Source: Amphiduros pacificus
Lineage: Eukaryota > Annelida > Polychaeta > Phyllodocida > Hesionidae
Assembly (NCBI GenBank): GCA_949316495.1
Contig: OX439009.1
Coordinates: forward strand, 42,641,966 to 42,705,965
Direction: 5' to 3'
DNA length: 64,000 bases
Below are positions 22,371 to 33,606 of this stretch, one piece after another. The position numbers and the translations under genes are program-made. How positions within the stretch are numbered: the first letter of the stretch is position 1; each line of letters begins with the position of its first letter. The notes under the pieces were generated by a model that did no database searches, had not been told where the DNA came from, and saw only the letters and a list, made by a program, of their open reading frames with translations.

Positions 22371-23888
22371 ATGCCGACATGGATGCTCCATGAATTCATG
22401 GACATACTACTCCCAATAATCACTAAGATTATCAACCTATGCATTACCAATGCAGAGATGCCTATCAGTATGAAATTGGCATTAATTACACCGCTACTAA
22501 AGAAGATTGGCCTTGAACTAGTAATGCCTAACTACCGCCCAGTATCTAACCTCTCATATGTCTCCAAGCTCACAGAAAGAGCCGTTGCGACTCAACTAGT
22601 CCCACATCTTGTAAGGAATGGACTTACCACTAAGTTTCAGTCTGCATATAAGGATGGACATAGCACCGAGACGGCACTCATTAGGGTACAAAATGATATA
22701 CTTAGGGCCCTAGATGACAGGGATTCTGTCATGTTGGTTCTTTTGGATCTTTCAGCTGCTTTTGACACCATTGACCATAACATTCTGTTAAACAGGCTAC
22801 ACGACCGTTTTAGAGTTACTGGTAAGGCACTGAGTTGGATAAGGTCTTACTTATCTGACAGGAGGCAATCCGTCATTCTCGAGAATATTAGGTCATCTAC
22901 TATTGGTATTACCTCCGGAGTACCTCAGGGGTCTGTGCTGGGACCAATCCTGTTCTCCTTGTACATTGCACCTCTGGCAGATATCTTGGATGACTATAAC
23001 ATGGCATATCACATCTATGCTGATGATACTCAAATCTATATGCCTATTAATCATAAACATGGAAATGCAGATCAGTATATTCATAAGCTTGAGGAATGTA
23101 TTCATAGGATTAGGTCCTTCTTGATCTTGAACAAGATGAAATTAAATGATGACAAGTCTGAACTCTTAATTTGTACTCACAGTAGATCACCCGTAAGGTG
23201 GAACCTTACAGGGGAGGCAGGGCTTAAAATCGGGACATCCTCCATCAGTAATGGCACTAGCGTCAGAAACCTTGGTGTGATTTTTGACAGGCATCTTGAT
23301 ATGGAGGCGCAGGTCAGAAATATGTGTAAAAAGGGCTATTACAATATCAGGAACATTGCTGCCACTAGGCAATCATTAGACAATAGGGCTGCTGAGACAA
23401 TCATCCACTCATCTACCCTAGATTATGGTAATGCGCTGCTGACTGGAATCCCTGAGGTGGACATTAGGAGACTGCAAAAATTACAAAACTCTGCGGCAAG
23501 AGTGGTTACTGGCCGGAGGAAATATGATCATATCACTGATAAACTTAAAGAGCTGCACTGGCTGCCGGTCAGAGCCAGAATTGATTTCAAGGTACTGCTA
23601 ATGGTTTGGAAGGCCCTAAATGGTATGGCGGCCCCTTACATATCTGAGCTCCTGGAATGCAAACAACATTCCAGGACCCTACGTTCAAACTCACTTCTTG
23701 ACCTCGTGGTCCCAGATACTAACATGAAAACTGTGGGTGATAGGGCTTGTTCTGTGTTTGCACCTAAACTATGGAACAACATCCCTAATGATATTAGGAA
23801 GAGTCCTACTGTATCAGTTTTCAAGTCTAACTTGAAGACATTCCTCTTCAGGAGATACTACGGGACTGAGTGCAATGAACAGGCTTAG
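22371..23888 (+). CDS. LINE reverse transcriptase (CR1/L2-like), intact domain
   Basis: 505 codons from ATG, complete through the RT. Fingers/palm motifs include NYRPVSNLS, FQSAYKDGHSTETAL, DLSAAFDTIDHN (first catalytic Asp), GVPQGSVLGP and YADD at 23,016-23,027 (remaining catalytic Asps). A C-terminal thumb region follows: LQKLQNSAARVV, LHWLPVRARIDFK and APKLWNNIP, typical of CR1-like elements. The true ORF2 would begin far upstream in the endonuclease. This open part is still undamaged, which suggests a fairly recent insertion. Confidence 0.85.
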   Translation: MPTWMLHEFMDILLPIITKIINLCITNAEMPISMKLALITPLLKKIGLELVMPNYRPVSNLSYVSKLTERAVATQLVPHLVRNGLTTKFQSAYKDGHSTETALIRVQNDILRALDDRDSVMLVLLDLSAAFDTIDHNILLNRLHDRFRVTGKALSWIRSYLSDRRQSVILENIRSSTIGITSGVPQGSVLGPILFSLYIAPLADILDDYNMAYHIYADDTQIYMPINHKHGNADQYIHKLEECIHRIRSFLILNKMKLNDDKSELLICTHSRSPVRWNLTGEAGLKIGTSSISNGTSVRNLGVIFDRHLDMEAQVRNMCKKGYYNIRNIAATRQSLDNRAAETIIHSSTLDYGNALLTGIPEVDIRRLQKLQNSAARVVTGRRKYDHITDKLKELHWLPVRARIDFKVLLMVWKALNGMAAPYISELLECKQHSRTLRSNSLLDLVVPDTNMKTVGDRACSVFAPKLWNNIPNDIRKSPTVSVFKSNLKTFLFRRYYGTECNEQA

Positions 23889-23911
23889 CCTGGTATATGC
23901 GCTATACAAGC

Positions 23912-23913
<2 letters not shown>

Positions 23914-23993
<80 letters not shown>

Positions 23994-23994
23994 T
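23914..23994. repeat. (TTA)n microsatellite tail
   Basis: About 27 TTA triplets directly after the LINE 3' end. Short simple repeats are the normal 3' terminus of CR1/L2-like elements. Confidence 0.9.
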
Positions 23995-23999
23995 TTACT

Positions 24000-24490
24000 A
24001 TACCTATCTCTGGTACCAGCCCTCGGGGCCAGGCTGATGCTTGCCATGGCCTGAAATATGGACCTGACCCTATCTCTAGTAATAGTCTTAGCCCTACCCC
24101 TAGCCATTAACATTGGCTCATTGCTGGCCCTAGCCCTAAAATGGCTAAAATGGCCCTATGACTATCCATGTCCTTGGACCTAGTAGCCCCTAACTACTTG
24201 TCCCATGGTGTTGTAGTCCCTTTCTACAGGGCAATCTAGGATGTTGATGATCACATCTTTTGGGCAGGACCCAAACGTTTGGTGGGTTCGAGAAATGGTC
24301 CTGAAGGTAGACCTGGCCCTTCAACCAGCATTGGTCTTTGCCCTAAATTTAATCCTAGTCTTGGTCCTGACACTAGCCTTAGCAGTAGCACTTGCACTAA
24401 TGCTGGCCCTAATGCTCCTCATCAGGTTGAGTATGGAACCAATCCAAACCCCTAATTATGGACCTAAACTAATGTGGCTAGGTGTGATAC
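24000..24490. repeat. Degenerate CCCTAR / GGCCCTA-rich stretch
   Basis: Recurrent CCCTAGCC, GGCCCTAGCCCTAA and GGTCCT words, the complement-sense equivalent of the degenerate G-rich words at 1,816-1,948. An 85-codon frame at 24,241-24,498 (LALAVALALMLALML) is compositional. Confidence 0.45.
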
Positions 24491-24649
24491 TAAGTTAGCG
24501 CCACAGTATAGCGACAGGAGATATAGTGCCAACAGTGAGAATATATTATTTTATGTAAACTTCTGAAATATTATTTAGAATAGCATCTCAGGTAAAGTTG
24601 CATCTGTGACTCAAAGTCATGCATAGTCCACAAAGCCATGCATAGACCC

Positions 24650-25090
24650 ACAAATGACGAATTATTACTGAATCACAATTCCCAATTATTTATATATACA
24701 TCATGAAATTAATTTTGAAGAATTAGTTTGTGACACAAACCCCAACAAACAAAGTGTCTATGATAATTATGTTTATAGACAAACCCTAACAATCATTAAA
24801 AGCCCCTATGTTATCATTTTCCTTTTTATTTCAAAGTGACAGTACATAACAAATCAACAAACAGTTAAAATGTTATGTCTATGAGTGAAGCATTCCGCAT
24901 TTGATCACAATAAATACTCGAATCAGGACATTCATTGCAACCAAATCGAAGGACCCACGACGATCACGTAGCTTCACATTGGGTCCCACACCCCAAAAAA
25001 AATATAATATTAAAAAGAACAATTTTCCATGTCATACCAATCACTGCCACCCACAAATTACTAATGATTACTGAATCACAATTCCCAATT

Positions 25091-25134
<44 letters not shown>

Positions 25135-25245
25135 TATGAGATTTATATTTGAGAATTAGTTTGTGACACAAACCCCAACAAACAAAGTGTCTATGATGAT
25201 TATTTTTATAGATAAACCCCAACAATCATTGAAAGCCCCAGGAAT
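24650..25245. repeat. Paired ~170-bp direct repeats inside each 2.58-kb unit
   Basis: Copies at ~24,650-24,815 and ~25,055-25,245 share ACTGAATCACAATTCCCAAT, then TTTGTGACACAAACCCCAAC, then AGTGTCTATGAT. The second copy holds the (TA)n. The pair, ~404 bp apart, is present in all four units, so it predates amplification. Confidence 0.8.
25094..25131. repeat. (TA)n microsatellite, 38 bp
   Basis: Pure TA dinucleotides. The equivalent tract is 24, 24 and 78 bp in the other three units and accounts for nearly all their length differences. Confidence 0.95.
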
Positions 25246-25812
25246 GACATGGCTATAAAAATAAAGAAATAATTTGCAAAAGATTAATAAGTTCCTGATG
25301 AGCAGTCAATAATACATATATTTGAGATGTCTTTTGTGCAGTCAAATCACATATCTTCTAGCAGTCAAAGTCACTTGTTATAAGAAATAATTGAAGACAA
25401 AAGACACAACTCAGGAACATCACAGATGTTGTGTAGAAGTTACACAAGCAAATAATTTTTACATGTCTTTTTCATAACTTACAAATTTAAAACACTACTT
25501 TCTAAGGTTGATAACAAAATAATTTATCTGTTCACATTTTATGAAAGAAATAAGAAAAATGAGTTGCCTGATACTTTCTGTACATATTTTTGTCTGACCT
25601 TCTGAAAAAATGCAAAAATATGAGTTATATGAATTGGACTGCTCACTGACCAACTTGAAGATACATGATTTTGACTGGGCAAGAGCTAAGTACTAGATAC
25701 ATGCTTTTGACTTTTCATTAGTGAAATAATTCTAGAAAACCCATAGACCTAACAAGAAAAAAAGGGGTGTATCTAATAAAAAATATATGTTGGCATGTAA
25801 CTTGTTTGATGC

Positions 25813-27084
25813 TTAATCATCCTCATCTGAGCTTGAGCTGTTGTTAATGCACTTAACCTGAAATGATTCTTTAATTTTTTCCCTTTGGAACATAAAGTAT
25901 CTTATCATCCTCTCTTTGGAGAAGTAAGAAATCTTTTTGCTAACAAATGGATCTTGCTTTTCTTTTTCTTTAAACTCTTGAACAAGTACATCAAATTCTG
26001 TATTCATGGTTTCTAAAGTCTCTTGATCTTCCGTTGTTCCACCAACTCTGTTGCACATAGCCCTTATTGAGGTAAGAAAATATATCCTTGTCAGCTCATC
26101 CTTGTTGTTCCGAATACATATTTTTTTGAACCTCGAATACCAAGAAACCATGTTTGGGGAATAGTTTAGGTAGAGGTTTTTGATCACTTGCTCTAAGTGT
26201 TTAGTGAGAGTTTTTGCATGGCCATATGAGTTACCCCTTGATTCGACCAAATAGAGCAGCTCATTCAGGGCATTTGGGTAAGTTACTTCGAAACTGTCAC
26301 AGTCTTTCCTTGTGAGCTTTTTAGTGGTATCACTGTGGTCAAGCTCATCACTTCCACATATGGCACTCATATCTGGCTCTTTTATCGAAAGTCCAATGGT
26401 ACAATTTTTGCTTAACGGTGTTGACTGGATGTCAGTACCTCCACCTGTTGCCAGCTCACTGCTAGTTGCAACTTCGGAATGTACCTGTGTATTACATTCT
26501 GCCATTAGTGAATACCCCTGTCTATCATCTACTGATATTACTGGGTTTTGCTGGGTGAACAGAGCCTCTTCTTCTGGAAGGGTGTGTTCTAATCCTTCCA
26601 TGGCACTAGATAAGGTTTTTTGTATTTGATCTTTGACGGCGATGTAACATGATGCCCTGATGTGGTCGTAGTTTTCTATTTGTCTCACCATGTCGTCTTT
26701 GATTTCCTTTATATGCTGTCGCTGTTCATGCTTGAAATTTTCCAAGTACTCATTGCGTTTTAGTTCGGCATGTGTACTAAGTCTTTCCTCTAATTCTACA
26801 ATGTCTTTTGAAGTTTAACGTTCAAATCTTGTATTTTGGCATTGACTGAGTCCCTAAGCACATTCAGCTCACGATTAAATGAGTACAGGCATGTCTCAAT
26901 AATGTTCTCTTGTATTCTATTAAATTTACTATCAATCAAGTCAGCAAATTCCTGTTCTATCATAGTACTTGACATCATGAAATCTGCAGAAATGTGTAAA
27001 TATTCATAAATAATCTGGTGGATTAACGCAATTCCTGGCTGGGTTTGTCCAAAAAATAAAAATCGAAGGTGCTTTAAATGCCAT
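25813..27084 (-). pseudogene. Unknown coiled-coil/acidic-tail gene, copy 1
   Basis: Two adjoining open frames (26,796-27,092 and 25,813-26,745) belong to one ~400-residue protein, and the frame is interrupted between and near them in this copy. The N-terminus (MSSTMIEQEFADLIDSKFN and on) and the following ~100 residues have heptad-like hydrophobic spacing and high charge, so a coiled coil is likely. A Ser/Thr-rich linker follows, then a helical block (LTKHLEQVIKNLYLNYSPNM, RRYFLTSIRAMCNRVGG in other copies), and an acidic SSSSDEDD tail. No catalytic motif, signal peptide or membrane segment. Family and function are not recognised, and I cannot tell whether it is a host gene or part of a mobile unit. 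Confidence 0.55.
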
Positions 27085-27687
27085 AGCACCACTGTTGAGC
27101 AACAGGAGGTATAGTGCCAGAAGTGAGGATATATTATGTTATGTAACCTTTTGAAAGATTATTTAGAATTGCATCTCAGGTTAAGTTGCATCTGTGACTC
27201 TGCCTCAAAGTCACGCATAGTCCACAAAGCCATGCATGGACCCAAAAATGACGAATTATTACTGAATCACAATTCCCAATTATTTATATATACATCATGA
27301 GATTCATTTTGGAGAATTAGTTTGTGACACAAACCCCAACAAACAAAGTGTCTATGATAATTATGTGTATAGACAAACCCTAACAATCATTAAAAGCCCC
27401 TATGTTATCATTTTCCTTTTTATTTCAAAGTGACAGTACATAACAAATCAACAAACAGTTAAAATGTTATGTCTATGAGTGAAGCATTCCGCATTTGATC
27501 ACAATAAATACTCGAATCAGGACATTCATTGCAACCAAATCGAAGGACCCACGACGATCACGTAGCTTCACATTGGGTCCCACACCCCAAAAAAAATATA
27601 ATATTAAAAAGAACAATTTTCCATGTCATACCAATCACTGCCACCCACAAATTACTAATGATTACTGAATCACAATTCCCAATTCTT

Positions 27688-27711
27688 TATATATATATAT
27701 ATATATATATA
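27688..27711. repeat. (TA)12 microsatellite
   Basis: 24 bp, same length as in unit 3. Confidence 0.95.
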
Positions 27712-28392
27712 CATTATGAGATTTATATTTGAGAATTGGTTTGTGACACAAACCCCAACAAACAAAGTGTCTATGATGATTATTTTTATAGATAAACCCC
27801 AACAATCATTGAAAGCCCCAGGAATGACATGGCTATAAAAATAAAGAAATAATTTGCAAAATATTAATAAGTTCCTGATGAGCAGTCAATAATACATATA
27901 TTTGAGATGTCTTTTGTGCAGCCAAATCACATATCTTCTAGCAGTCAAAGTCACTTGTTATGAGAAATAATTGAAGACAAAAGACACAACTCAGGAACAT
28001 CACAGATGTTGTGTAGAAGTTACACAAGCAAATAATTTTTACATGTCTTTTTCATAACTTACAAATTTAAAACACTACTTTCTAAGGTTGATAACAAAAT
28101 AATTTATCTGTTCACATTTTATGAAAGAAATAAGAAAAATGAGTTGCCTGATACTTTCTGTACATATTTTTGTCTGACCTTCTGAAAAAATGCAAAAATA
28201 TGAGTTATATGAATTGGACTGCTCACTGACCAACTTGAAGATACATGATTTTGACTGGGCAAGAGCTAAGTACTAGATACATGCTTTTGACTTTTCATTA
28301 GTGAAATAATTCTAGAAAACCCATAGACCTAACAAGAAAAAAAGGGGTGTATCTAATAAAAAATATATGTTGGCATGTAACTTGTTTGATGC

Positions 28393-29664
28393 TTAATCAT
28401 CCTCATCTGAGCTTGAGCTGTTGTTAATGCACTTAACCTGAAATGATTCTTTAATTTTTTCCCTTTGGAACATAAAGTATCTTATCATCCTCTCTTTGGA
28501 GAAGTAAGAAATCTTTTTGCTAACAAATGGATCTTGCTTTTCTTTTTCTTTAAACTCTTGAACAAGTACATCGAATTCTGTATTCATGGTTTCTAAAGCC
28601 TCTTGATCTTCCGTTGTTCCACCAACTCTGTTGCACATAGCCCTTATTGAGGTAAGAAAATATCTCCTTGTCAGCTCATCCTTGTTGTTCTGAATACATA
28701 TTTTTTTGAACCTCGAATACCAAGAAACCATGTTTGGGGAATAGTTTAGGTAGAGGTTTTTGATCACTTGCTCTAAGTGTTTAGTGAGAGTTTTTGCATG
28801 GCCATATGAGTTACCCCTTGATTCGGCCAAATAGAGCAGCTCATTCAGGGCATTTGGGTAAGTTACTTCGAAACTGTCACAGTCTTTCCTTGTGAGCTTT
28901 TTAGTGGTATCACTGTGGTCAAGCTCATCACTTCCACATATGGCACTCATATCTGGCTCTTTTATCGAAAGTCCACTGGTACAATTTTTGCTTAACGGTG
29001 TTGACTGGATGTCAGTACCTCCACCTGTTGCCAGCTCACTGCTAGTTGCAACTTCGGAATGTACCTGTGTATTACATTCTGCCATTAGTGAATACCCCTG
29101 TCTATCATCTACTGATATTACTGGGTTTTGCTGGGTGAACAGAGCCTCTTCTTCTGGAAGGGTGTGTTCTAATCCTTCCATGGCACTAGATAAGGTTTTT
29201 TGTATTTGATCTTTGACGGCGATGTAACATGATGCCCTGATGTGGTCGTAGTTTTCTATTTGTCTCACCATGTTGTCTTTGATTTCCTTTATATGCTGTC
29301 GCTGTTCATGCTTGAAATTTTCCAAGTACTCATTGCGTTTTAGTTCGGCATGTGTACTAAGTCTTTCCTCTAATTCTACAATGTCTTTTGAAGTTTAACG
29401 TTCAAATCTTGTATTTTGGCATTGACTGAGTCCCTAAGCACATTCAGCTCACGATTAAATGAGTACAGGCATGTCTCAATAATGTTCTCTTGTATTCTAT
29501 TAAATTTACTATCAATCAAGTCAGCAAATTCCTGTTCTATCATAGTACTTGACATCATGAAATCTGCAGAAATGTGTAAATATTCATAAATAATCTGGTG
29601 GATTAACGCAATTCCTGGCTGGGTTTGTCCAAAAAATAAAAATCGAAGGTGCTTTAAATGCCAT
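28393..29664 (-). pseudogene. Unknown coiled-coil/acidic-tail gene, copy 2
   Basis: Open frames 29,376-29,672 and 28,393-29,325, with the same interruption as copies 1 and 3. Residue differences from copy 1 are few: Ala for Val in LLYLAESRG, IQNN for IRNN, RRYF for RIYF. Its one visible difference from copy 3 is Asn for Asp in EIKDNMVRQ. The frame was therefore broken before amplification, or the break is a shared programmed or assembly feature. Confidence 0.55.
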
Positions 29665-30267
29665 AGCACCACTGTTGAGCAACAGGAGGTATAGTGCCAG
29701 AAGTGAGGATATATTATGTTATGTAACCTTTTGAAAGATTATTTAGAATTGCATCTCAGGTTAAGTTGCATCTGTGACTCTGCCTCAAAGTCACGCATAG
29801 TCCACAAAGCCATGCATGGACCCAAAAATGACGAATTATTACTGAATCACAATTCCCAATTATTTATATATACATCATGAGATTCATTTTGGAGAATTAG
29901 TTTGTGACACAAACCCCAACAAACAAAGTGTCTATGATAATTATGTGTATAGACAAACCCTAACAATCATTAAAAGCCCCTATGTTATCATTTTCCTTTT
30001 TATTTCAAAGTGACAGTACATAACAAATCAACAAACAGTTAAAATGTTATGTCTATGAGTGAAGCATTCCGCATTTGATCACAATAAATACTCGAATCAG
30101 GACATTCATTGCAACCAAATCGAAGGACCCAAGACGATCACGTAGCTTCACATTGGGTCCCACACCCCAAAAAAAATATAATATTAAAAAGAACAATTTT
30201 CCATGTCATACCAATCACTGCCACCCACAAATTACTAATGATTACTGAATCACAATTCCCAATTCTT

Positions 30268-30291
30268 TATATATATATATATATATATATA
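30268..30291. repeat. (TA)12 microsatellite
   Basis: 24 bp of pure TA. Confidence 0.95.
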
Positions 30292-30972
30292 CATTATGAG
30301 ATTTATATTTGAGAATTGGTTTGTGACACAAACCCCAACAAACAAAGTGTCTATGATGATTATTTTTATAGATAAACCCCAACAATCATTGAAAGCCCCA
30401 GGAATGACATGGCTATAAAAATAAAGAAATAATTTGCAAAATATTAATAAGTTCCTGATGAGCAGTCAATAATACATATATTTGAGATGTCTTTTGTGCA
30501 GCCAAATCACATATCTTCTAGCAGTCAAAGTCACTTGTTATGAGAAATAATTGAAGACAAAAGACACAACTCAGGAACATCACAGATGTTGTGTAGAAGT
30601 TACACAAGCAAATAATTTTTACATGTCTTTTTCATAACTTACAAATTTAAAACACTACTTTCTAAGGTTGATAACAAAATAATTTATCTGTTCACATTTT
30701 ATGAAAGAAATAAGAAAAATGAGTTGCCTGATACTTTCTGTACATATTTTTGTCTGACCTTCTGAAAAAATGCAAAAATATGAGTTATATGAATTGGACT
30801 GCTCACTGACCAACTTGAAGATACATGATTTTGACTGGGCAAGAGCTAAGTACTAGATACATGCTTTTGACTTTTCATTAGTGAAATAATTCTAGAAAAC
30901 CCATAGACCTAACAAGAAAAAAAGGGGTGTATCTAATAAAAAATATATGTTGGCATGTAACTTGTTTGATGC

Positions 30973-32244
30973 TTAATCATCCTCATCTGAGCTTGAGCTG
31001 TTGTTAATGCACTTAACCTGAAATGATTCTTTAATTTTTTCCCTTTGGAACATAAAGTATCTTATCATCCTCTCTTTGGAGAAGTAAGAAATCTTTTTGC
31101 TAACAAATGGATCTTGCTTTTCTTTTTCTTTAAACTCTTGAACAAGTACATCGAATTCTGTATTCATGGTTTCTAAAGCCTCTTGATCTTCCGTTGTTCC
31201 ACCAACTCTGTTGCACATAGCCCTTATTGAGGTAAGAAAATATCTCCTTGTCAGCTCATCCTTGTTGTTCTGAATACATATTTTTTTGAACCTCGAATAC
31301 CAAGAAACCATGTTTGGGGAATAGTTTAGGTAGAGGTTTTTGATCACTTGCTCTAAGTGTTTAGTGAGAGTTTTTGCATGGCCATATGAGTTACCCCTTG
31401 ATTCGGCCAAATAGAGCAGCTCATTCAGGGCATTTGGGTAAGTTACTTCGAAACTGTCACAGTCTTTCCTTGTGAGCTTTTTAGTGGTATCACTGTGGTC
31501 AAGCTCATCACTTCCACATATGGCACTCATATCTGGCTCTTTTATCGAAAGTCCACTGGTACAATTTTTGCTTAACGGTGTTGACTGGATGTCAGTACCT
31601 CCACCTGTTGCCAGCTCACTGCTAGTTGCAACTTCGGAATGTACCTGTGTATTACATTCTGCCATTAGTGAATACCCCTGTCTATCATCTACTGATATTA
31701 CTGGGTTTTGCTGGGTGAACAGAGCCTCTTCTTCTGGAAGGGTGTGTTCTAATCCTTCCATGGCACTAGATAAGGTTTTTTGTATTTGATCTTTGACGGC
31801 GATGTAACATGATGCCCTGATGTGGTCGTAGTTTTCTATTTGTCTCACCATGTCGTCTTTGATTTCCTTTATATGCTGTCGCTGTTCATGCTTGAAATTT
31901 TCCAAGTACTCATTGCGTTTTAGTTCGGCATGTGTACTAAGTCTTTCCTCTAATTCTACAATGTCTTTTGAAGTTTAACGTTCAAATCTTGTATTTTGGC
32001 ATTGACTGAGTCCCTAAGCACATTCAGCTCACGATTAAATGAGTACAGGCATGTCTCAATAATGTTCTCTTGTATTCTATTAAATTTACTATCAATCAAG
32101 TCAGCAAATTCCTGTTCTATCATAGTACTTGACATCATGAAATCTGCAGAAATGTGTAAATATTCATAAATAATCTGGTGGATTAACGCAATTCCTGGCT
32201 GGGTTTGTCCAAAAAATAAAAATCGAAGGTGCTTTAAATGCCAT
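30973..32244 (-). pseudogene. Unknown coiled-coil/acidic-tail gene, copy 3
   Basis: Open frames 31,956-32,252 and 30,973-31,905, organised as in copy 2. Protein layout: coiled-coil N-terminus, Ser/Thr/Glu linker with GGGTDIQSTPLSKNC, helical block, acidic tail. Confidence 0.55.
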
Positions 32245-32844
32245 AGCACCACTGTTGAGCAACAGGAGGTATAGTGCCAGAAGTGAGGATATATTATGTT
32301 ATGTAACCTTTTGAAAGATTATTTAGAATTGCATCTCAGGTTAAGTTGCATCTGTGACTCTGCCTCAAAGTCACGCATAGTCCACAAAGCCATGCATGGA
32401 CCCAAAAATGACGAATTATTACTGAATCACAATTCCCAATTATTTATATATACATCATGAGATTCATTTTGGAGAATTAGTTTGTGACACAAACCCCAAC
32501 AAACAAAGTGTCTATGATAATTATGTGTATAGACAAACCCTAACAATCATTAAAAGCCCCTATGTTATCATTTTCCTTTTTATTTCAAAGTGACAGTACA
32601 TAACAAATCAACAAACAGTTAAAATGTTATGTCTATGAGTGAAGCATTCCGCATTTGATCACAATAAATACTCGAATCAGGACATTCATTGCAACCAAAT
32701 CGAAGGACCCACGACGATCACGTAGCTTCACATTGGGTCCCACACCCCAAAAAAAATATAATATTAAAAAGAACAATTTTCCATGTCATACCAATCACTG
32801 CCACCCACAAATTACTAATGATTACTGAATCACAATTCCCAATT

Positions 32845-32847
<3 letters not shown>

Positions 32848-32925
<78 letters not shown>
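32848..32925. repeat. (TA)39 microsatellite
   Basis: 78 bp of pure TA. The 54-bp excess over units 2-3 equals the whole length difference of this unit's left part. Confidence 0.95.
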
Positions 32926-32928
<3 letters not shown>

Positions 32929-33606
32929 TATGAGATTTATATTTGAGAATTGGTTTGTGACACAAACCCCAACAAACAAAGTGTCTATGATGATTATTTT
33001 TATAGATAAATCCCAACAATCATTGAAAGCCCCAGGAATGACATGGCTATAAAAATAAAGAAATAATTTGCAAAATATTAATAAGTTCCTGATGAGCAGT
33101 CAATAATACATATATTTGAGATGTCTTTTGTGCAGCCAAATCACATATCTTCTAGCAGTCAAAGTCACTTGTTATGAGAAATAATTGAAGACAAAAGACA
33201 CAACTCAGGAACATCACAGATGTTGTGCAGAAGTTACACAAGCAAATAATTTTTACACGTCTTTTTCATCACTTACAAATTTAAAACACTACTTTCTAAG
33301 GTTGATAACAAAATAATTTATCTGTTCACATTTTATGAAAGAAATAAGAAAAATGAGTAGCCTCATACTTTCTGTACATATTTTTGTCTGACTTTCTGAA
33401 AAAATGCAAAAATATGAGTTACATGAATTGGACTTCTCACTGACCAATTTGAAGATACATGATTTTAACTGGTCAAGAGCTAAGTACTAGATGCATGATT
33501 TTGACTTTTCATTAGTGAAATAATTCTAGAAAACCCATAGACCTAACAAGAATAAAAGGGGTGTATCTAATAAAAAAAATATGTTGGCATGTAACTTGTT
33601 TGATGC

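Larger units (their letters stand above)
20986..23994 (+). mobile_element. CR1/L2-like LINE, nearly full ORF2, several frame breaks
   Basis: The order is an AP-like endonuclease (20,986-~21,660), a linker, a reverse transcriptase (22,371-23,888) and a (TTA)n 3' tail, as in CR1/L2-group elements. The endonuclease shows FITETW, YRP and FLGDFNFH. The linker carries YVSDHK and AAPWMNDFLKRER. The RT has DLSAAFDTIDH, SGVPQGSVLGP and YADDTQIY. The frame changes at a run of 18 G (21,205-21,222), again near 21,536, between 21,957 and 22,001, and at 22,366, so it cannot make one protein as read. No ORF1 is seen to the left, so the 5' end is truncated or ORF1 is absent. No clear target duplication was found. 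Confidence 0.85.
24497..27084. repeat. 2.58-kb tandem unit 1
   Basis: First of four head-to-tail units, ~2,588 bp. The left ~450 bp differ from the other units at scattered sites, as expected for an array edge. The rest is nearly identical to units 2 and 3. It contains ~1.3 kb of non-coding DNA with two internal direct repeats and one (TA)n, then the minus-strand coiled-coil gene at its right end. Confidence 0.9.
27085..29664. repeat. 2.58-kb tandem unit 2
   Basis: 2,580 bp. The left join runs directly on from the gene start of unit 1 at GCCATAGCACCACTG. It differs from unit 3 at only a few positions by eye. Confidence 0.9.
29665..32244. repeat. 2.58-kb tandem unit 3
   Basis: 2,580 bp, the closest relative of unit 2. 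Confidence 0.9.

Noticed and set aside
23814-24113. Minus frame with a 26-residue poly-Asn run
   Set aside because: It is the (TTA)n tail of the LINE read on the complement.
26312-26629. 105-codon plus frame repeated at 28,892 and 31,472
   Set aside because: Antisense shadow of the coiled-coil gene; conserved only because the unit is copied.
32822-33019. Frames with Tyr-Ile repeats over the (TA)n tracts
   Set aside because: Pure dinucleotide repeat; no coding evidence on either strand.
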